64,000 nucleotides of DNA from Anaerolineales bacterium (GTDB lineage: Bacteria; Chloroflexota; Anaerolineae; Anaerolineales; Villigracilaceae), in contig JACKAW010000008.1 in the NCBI GenBank assembly GCA_020634885.1, positions 62,001 through 126,000 on the forward strand. The letters run 5' to 3'. The position numbers were made by a program, and so were the translations under genes. The notes under the pieces are model-generated. The model made no database searches, was not told the origin of the DNA, and worked only from the letters and a program-made list of their open reading frames with translations. Shown in pieces: positions 59,976-64,000 of this stretch. Position 1 is the first letter of the stretch, and the number at the start of each line of letters is the position of its first letter.

Positions 59976-61064
59976 ATGAAGCGAATAACACGCAGAGATT
60001 TTCTCAAACTAAGCGGCGCCGCCCTTGGCGGACTAGCCTTCTCGCCCTTCCTCCCCGGGCTGACCGATTTTGACGACAGCTTTGTCGTGCGTATTGCCAC
60101 AGCCGAAATGCCCGTCCGCAAAGAACCCACCGACGAAAGCCGCATCGAACTCACCTTCTATCGCGACGAACTCGTACACATTTACGACGAAATCACCGCC
60201 CAAGAGCCAAAACACAACCCCGTCTGGTACAAAGTCTGGGGCGGCTATGTCCACCGTGGGCGTTTGCACCGTGTAAAAACCATCTACCAAAAACCGATCG
60301 AAAGCATCCCCGAAGGCACACGCCTGCTGGCAGATGTCTCCGTCCCATTCACCACCCCATACCGTTTCTCCAAAACTTACGGCTGGCAGCCCATGTCACC
60401 GCCCATGTACTACGGCTCCGTCCACTTTGTAGAAGCAGTCGAACAGGGACCCGAAATGGCAGAGTACGACGGACCCTGGTACCGCATCTTCGACGAACTC
60501 GACTCAAACGTCACCTACTACGTCCCAGCCCTGCACATGCGCATTCTGCCCAACGACATGCTTTCGCCCATCTCGCCCGATGTGCCCTACGAACAAAAAC
60601 TGATCGAAATCAACCTCTCCACCCAAATGCTCTACGCCTACGAATACGGCAGCCTCGTCTTTCAAACCAACATCTCCTCCGGCGTCCCCGGCGACCCCAC
60701 AGGCGGCACCGGCATACCCACCACCACACCTGCGGGCAAATTCACCGTCATAGACAAAGTCGCCGCCAAACACATGGGCTACAGCTACTTTGGGCAGCAA
60801 ACCACTGGCAACCTCCTTGCCGATGCCGATAACTACGTCCTCCCCGGCATCCCCTGGACATCCTTCTTCACCCCGCAAGGGCACGCCTTCCACGGCACCT
60901 ACTGGCACGAAAACTTCGGCTCACCCATGAGCCACGGCTGCATCAACATGCGCAGCAACGAAGCCAACTGGATCTACCGCTGGACCAGCCCCACACCCCT
61001 CGCACCCACCACAGAGCGTGTAGCCACACGCGGTCTCGGAACCACCGTCGAAATTCACTACTAA
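59976..61064 (+). CDS. Tat-exported L,D-transpeptidase (YkuD family)
   Basis: 362 residues. The N-terminal Tat signal is clear: RRDFLK followed by the hydrophobic SGAALGGLAFSPFLPG. A middle region of about 140 residues contains SH3-like segments (YKVWGGYVHRGRLHRV). The C-terminal YkuD domain (about 205-360) has the catalytic block HGTYWHENFGSPMSHGCINM with its His and Cys, and the earlier QKLIEINLSTQMLYAYE strand. It cross-links or anchors to peptidoglycan, or acts on a related glycopeptide outside the membrane. The DNA is strikingly C-rich at third positions compared with most genes of the window. Confidence 0.9.
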   Translation: MKRITRRDFLKLSGAALGGLAFSPFLPGLTDFDDSFVVRIATAEMPVRKEPTDESRIELTFYRDELVHIYDEITAQEPKHNPVWYKVWGGYVHRGRLHRVKTIYQKPIESIPEGTRLLADVSVPFTTPYRFSKTYGWQPMSPPMYYGSVHFVEAVEQGPEMAEYDGPWYRIFDELDSNVTYYVPALHMRILPNDMLSPISPDVPYEQKLIEINLSTQMLYAYEYGSLVFQTNISSGVPGDPTGGTGIPTTTPAGKFTVIDKVAAKHMGYSYFGQQTTGNLLADADNYVLPGIPWTSFFTPQGHAFHGTYWHENFGSPMSHGCINMRSNEANWIYRWTSPTPLAPTTERVATRGLGTTVEIHY

Positions 61065-61121
61065 TAATTTTGGGATACTTCCTCCCAAACCGAATCCACC
61101 CTTCAAGGTTTCCCTGCCCCC

Positions 61122-62345
61122 ATGCCCACACTACACTGGAACGGAAAGCATCTCTCCCCGCCCAAGCCTGCTTCATTGACCCTCGACTCAACCCTACACC
61201 CAAGCGGACGCGGCTATCCCAACGCGCGTCCCAGCGGAAGAGTCATCCTTGGCGACAACCTCGAAGTAATGTCAGCGCTGCTCCCCGAATACGAAGGGCG
61301 CATCAACCTCATCTACGCCGACCCGCCATTCTTCACCAACCGCGAGTTCCACGCCCGCGTCGGCAGGGGAGAGGATTCACGCAAGCCCGCCAACTGGAAG
61401 CTCGCCAAAGGCTACCAGGATTCATGGACAGGCATGGACGCCTACCTGCAATTTCTCTACGAACGCCTAAGCCTCATGCACCGCCTGCTTGCCCCCAACG
61501 GCACCCTCTACCTACACCTCGACTGGCACGCCGATTCACACGCCCGTCTCATCCTCGATGAAATCTTCGGCGCCGAGAACTTCATCAACGAAATCATCTG
61601 GACCTACCACGGACCTTCCCCGATCCGCACCGCCTTCAACCGCAAACACGATACCATCCTCATGTACGCCAAAGGCAAAGACTACACCTTTAATGTGGAT
61701 GACATCCGCGAACCGTACAACCCCAACACCTTGGCAACCTTCAAAGCCTCACCCAAAGCAGGCTTTGGCAAAGTGCCCGACCTGGAGCGCGGCAAAGTCC
61801 CAGAAGACTGGTGGTACTTTCCAGTCGTGGCGAGGTTACACAACGAACGCACCGGCTACCCCACCCAAAAACCAGAATCCATGCTGGAGCGCATCATCCT
61901 CGCCTCATCCAACAAAAACGACCTCGTCGCAGATTTTTTCTGCGGCTCAGGCACAACCGCCCTGGTCGCCGCCAAAAACGGACGCAAGTTCATCACCTGC
62001 GATGAATCTCCACGAGCAGTACAAACCGCACGCGCCCGTTTATCGCGGACAAAATCCATTTTTACCTTTGAACGAGATACCACGTTTAAGATGGAGTTTG
62101 CTACAAAATCCAAAAAGATTGGCGTGAAATTGGTTGATGATGTTATTCAGTTAAAAACAACGCTGGATGTGGATTTTTGGGAGGTAGATCCCGCTTGGGA
62201 TGGAAAAACTTTCCGAAGCGCCGCACAGGCTCAACGTCACGTAAGAAGCGGTGAAATTCCCATGCAATTAAAAATAAAAATCGGAGGCAAAGTCTGCATC
62301 CGATTGATAACGGTCGAGGGGAAGCAATTCCAGCTAAATATCTAG
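61122..62345 (+). CDS. Orphan DNA methyltransferase (beta class, DPPF)
   Basis: 407 residues. Motif IV, YADPPFFTNREFH near residue 65, precedes the SAM-binding motif I, VADFFCGSGTTALVAAKNG near residue 270: the IV-then-I order of beta-class N6-adenine or N4-cytosine enzymes. TGYPTQKPESMLERI is the usual motif upstream of motif I. No restriction enzyme, specificity subunit or helicase is adjacent, so it is solitary. The last 85 residues lie in DNA less C-rich than the rest and may be a recognition or accessory domain. It begins 57 bp after the L,D-transpeptidase gene and its end overlaps the convergent regulator by 12 bases. Confidence 0.87.
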   Translation: MPTLHWNGKHLSPPKPASLTLDSTLHPSGRGYPNARPSGRVILGDNLEVMSALLPEYEGRINLIYADPPFFTNREFHARVGRGEDSRKPANWKLAKGYQDSWTGMDAYLQFLYERLSLMHRLLAPNGTLYLHLDWHADSHARLILDEIFGAENFINEIIWTYHGPSPIRTAFNRKHDTILMYAKGKDYTFNVDDIREPYNPNTLATFKASPKAGFGKVPDLERGKVPEDWWYFPVVARLHNERTGYPTQKPESMLERIILASSNKNDLVADFFCGSGTTALVAAKNGRKFITCDESPRAVQTARARLSRTKSIFTFERDTTFKMEFATKSKKIGVKLVDDVIQLKTTLDVDFWEVDPAWDGKTFRSAAQAQRHVRSGEIPMQLKIKIGGKVCIRLITVEGKQFQLNI

Positions 62346-62990
62346 CCGATAGCCGACACCGCGCACAGTTTTGAGAAACTTCGGGTTGTTGGCATCCAAC
62401 TCAATGGCGCGGCGCAGCCAGGAGATGTGAACATCAAGGGTGCGGGTGTCACCGGTGTAATTGGTTTCCCACGCTTTTTTGAAGAGCGGTTCGCGTTCAA
62501 CCACTTCGCCGTGTTTTTCCATTAGCAATTGAAGCAGAGTCACAAGACGGGGGGTGAGTTTGGTGCTTTTGCCCATGCAGCGTACCCGTCGCTTTTCAAG
62601 GTCAAGCCGAATGGGACCCACATGCAAAACATTTTTCCCATCGCCAGGGAGCAGCGGTTTGATGCGATTGGAAAGTTTTTGCACAGTGAAGGGCAGAATA
62701 AGCACGGCATCCGCCGCATCTTTATTTATTTCTTTTTCTTCTTCAAGGATCAGAATGATGGGGAGCTTTGAATCTTTTTCACGCAGTGATTGGCAAATGC
62801 GCAAACCCGTGCTTCGCATGGACGCCGCATTCACAACAACAAGGCTTGGGCTTACTTCTTTGAGTAAAGACAGAGCTTTGCCGCCGTTCTGGGCAATATG
62901 TACATCAAATCCCTTCTTTTGTAAGTCTGCTGCAAAGGAAGGGACTTCGGCATGTTTGGCTTCTATCACCAAAAGGGTTGTAGTCTTCAT
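62334..62990 (-). CDS. OmpR-type regulator with degenerate receiver
   Basis: 218 residues. The C-terminal winged helix is normal: LTPRLVTLLQLLMEKHGEV and the recognition segment TLDVHISWLRRAIE with RGVGYRLDI at the end. The receiver lacks the phosphorylation chemistry: the acidic pair is replaced (VIEAKHAEV), the phospho-acceptor position is N54 in LVVVNAASM, and the conserved lysine is L99 in LILPFTVQ. It should therefore act independently of phosphorylation, perhaps through dimerisation or ligand binding. No kinase is adjacent. The gene has a strong promoter and a leader of about 70 nt. Confidence 0.9.
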   Translation of the reverse strand: MKTTTLLVIEAKHAEVPSFAADLQKKGFDVHIAQNGGKALSLLKEVSPSLVVVNAASMRSTGLRICQSLREKDSKLPIILILEEEKEINKDAADAVLILPFTVQKLSNRIKPLLPGDGKNVLHVGPIRLDLEKRRVRCMGKSTKLTPRLVTLLQLLMEKHGEVVEREPLFKKAWETNYTGDTRTLDVHISWLRRAIELDANNPKFLKTVRGVGYRLDI

Positions 62991-63067
62991 AAGATGGATT
63001 GAATGATTTCTCTCTGTCTTGTTATGTTTCAGCTTGAGCGATCTTTTAAGTTTGTTAAGATAGGTGC

Positions 63068-63094
63068 ATTATACACCATATCCAAAGATGTCAA
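63068..63094 (-). promoter_or_regulatory. Promoter of the atypical regulator gene
   Basis: On the minus strand, TTGACA (63094-63089) and TATAAT (63073-63068) with a 15-bp spacer; both hexamers match the consensus, and TG precedes the -10. Confidence 0.65.
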
Positions 63095-63125
63095 TTCAAA
63101 CCAGAGTACTATGCCTGGTTGTAGT

Positions 63126-63190
63126 AAAGCCTTAAATTCTTAATGCAAAAAGCGTGAAGTAGGGAAATTTCGCCAAAATACTTTTTTATT
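63126..63190. repeat. Uninterrupted copy of the dispersed repeat
   Basis: AAAGCCTTAAATTCTTAATG and the following bases to CTTTTTTATTCG match 59638-59656 joined to 59817-59864, with a few differences. The rest of the gap from 63000 to 63256 shows no gene. Confidence 0.8.
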
Positions 63191-63256
63191 CGTGCTAAGC
63201 CTTTTGTACCTGCTCTACATATATCTACACTACGTCAGCTATAAAGATGATAAAAG

Positions 63257-64000
63257 CTAGGGCTTCGATTCTGCGCCAGCAAGCTGACCGCATCCCGCGT
63301 TGATATCAATACCGCGCCTCATGCGGATGGTGCAGGGGATTCCCGCCTGCTCAAGCGTATCGACGAATACCTGCGCGCGTTGACGGTTGGTGGCTGCGCC
63401 GTGAAACCCTTCGGTGGGGTTTAAAGGAATGGCATTAACATGACACAGCAAGCCTTTTAAACGTGAAGCGAGTTTTTGGGCAATTTCTGGGGTATCGTTC
63501 ACCCCGTGGATCAACGCCCATTCAAAGGTTACACGGCGATGCGTTTTTTCGATGTAATACTTGCAGGCTTCGATCACATCGTCGATCTTGTATCGTTTGT
63601 TCACTGGCATAATGGCGAGGCGCTCATCATCATCTGCGGCGTGGAGCGAAATGGCGAGGTTCACCTGACGGTGTTCATCGGCAAAGCGCCTAATTTGGGT
63701 TGCCAACCCCACTGTCGATATGGTCATGCGGCGCGCACCGAGTTTGTACCCATCTGCATCGTTGAGCCGGTCTATGGAGGTCATCACGTTCTCGTAGTTA
63801 TGGAATGGCTCGCCCATCCCCATAAAAACAATATTGCTGACGGTTTCATTTTGTTCTTTCAGTAGTTGGGCGTAATACATCACTTGCGCTACGATCTCGC
63901 CGCTGGAGAGATTGCGTTTAAATCCCAATTGCCCGGTCGCACAAAACACACATCCCATGGCGCAGCCCGCTTGTGTAGAGATACAAAGTGTGCGCCTGCT
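63257..64000 (-). CDS. rlmN: 23S rRNA (adenine-C2)-methyltransferase RlmN, truncated by window edge
   Basis: The 3' 247 codons of a radical SAM enzyme that methylates A2503 of 23S rRNA (and A37 of some tRNAs in E. coli). The reading frame stays open to base 64000 and the first visible residues are RRTLCISTQAGCAMGCVFCATG, holding the CxxxCxxC iron-sulfur motif. Later blocks are NIVFMGMGEPFHNYENV, ISLHAADDDERL and NAIPLNP, and the C-terminal catalytic cysteine is in GIDINAGCGQLAG. The related Cfr resistance enzyme is an alternative, but the sequence near QLGFKRNLSSGEIVAQV fits RlmN. The start lies outside the window. Confidence 0.95.
   Translation of the reverse strand, partial: SRRTLCISTQAGCAMGCVFCATGQLGFKRNLSSGEIVAQVMYYAQLLKEQNETVSNIVFMGMGEPFHNYENVMTSIDRLNDADGYKLGARRMTISTVGLATQIRRFADEHRQVNLAISLHAADDDERLAIMPVNKRYKIDDVIEACKYYIEKTHRRVTFEWALIHGVNDTPEIAQKLASRLKGLLCHVNAIPLNPTEGFHGAATNRQRAQVFVDTLEQAGIPCTIRMRRGIDINAGCGQLAGAESKP

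Noticed and set aside
61070..61561. Arg/Pro-rich plus-strand frame overlapping the methyltransferase
   Set aside because: A composition artefact of C-rich DNA; it resembles no protein and overlaps a well-supported gene.

Overview
The window looks like a chromosomal contig of a Chloroflexota bacterium, most likely class Anaerolineae. This is an inference from gene content; no rRNA or other phylogenetic marker is present to settle it. The indications are Pro-Thr rich 'TPTPT' linkers in exported proteins, a deazaflavin (F420)-type nitroreductase, a PF13769 'virulence factor' protein beside an ASKHA corrinoid activator, a Tat-exported L,D-transpeptidase, very large GAF-rich hybrid kinases and a mosaic of small intergenic palindromes. 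No tRNA, rRNA, CRISPR array, phage or complete insertion sequence was seen.

Layout. 0.3-5.1 kb: thioredoxin reductase, malate dehydrogenase, a mitochondrial-type citrate synthase, then a 44-residue membrane microprotein coupled to a YeiH-family transporter. 5.2-7.9 kb (minus): a P-loop kinase-like protein and oligopeptidase B. 8.0-13.1 kb: a small unknown protein, then an operon of DERA-type deoxyribose-phosphate aldolase, Ddn-like oxidoreductase and two-domain ALDH16, with a HEPN/MNT toxin-antitoxin pair lodged between the ALDH16 gene and its terminator. 13.1-14.5 kb: an AT-rich secreted protein and the stop-ridden remnant of a DUF1295 gene. 14.5-20.9 kb: a PAS histidine kinase with a CheB-CheR-PAS fusion, and a membrane PAS-GAF-GGDEF protein. 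21.0-25.5 kb (minus): membrane proteins (DUF3159, DUF1475-like, DUF1295), DegV, an unknown protein and an EamA exporter. 25.5-32.8 kb (minus): an eight-GAF hybrid histidine kinase, an HPt protein and a receiver-adenylate cyclase, which together look like a complete phosphorelay ending in cAMP. 32.9-37.4 kb (minus): a corrinoid-type methyltransferase module. 37.6-44.7 kb: a flavoprotein, then a TetR gene divergent from an aldolase / class III aminotransferase / MFS / FGGY kinase operon through a well-formed operator-promoter. 44.7-48.7 kb: a di-heme peroxidase and Met/His-rich FixH-like protein, divergent from a two-component system. 48.7-59.6 kb: a DUF4910 peptidase, GNAT, PurB, exported SUMF1-like and C39 proteins, flavin reductase, AMMECR1, TPR, DUF971, SH3 and lipid kinase genes. 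59.6-64 kb: a 151-bp MITE-like insertion, L,D-transpeptidase, an orphan DNA methyltransferase, a response regulator with a degenerate receiver, and the 3' part of rlmN running off the window.

Recurrent signals. Many genes have a TANNNT -10 box only 6-10 nt before the start codon and no Shine-Dalgarno sequence, so leaderless transcripts seem common; other genes have good GGAGG sites. Intergenic regions carry short palindromes, some occurring more than once in the window. The best candidates for new biology are the multi-GAF/HPt/REC-cyclase relay, the TetR-controlled catabolic operon, the deoC-ddn-ALDH16 operon with its TA insertion, the peroxidase/FixH-like/two-component locus, and the short insertion that has an empty-site copy 3.5 kb away.
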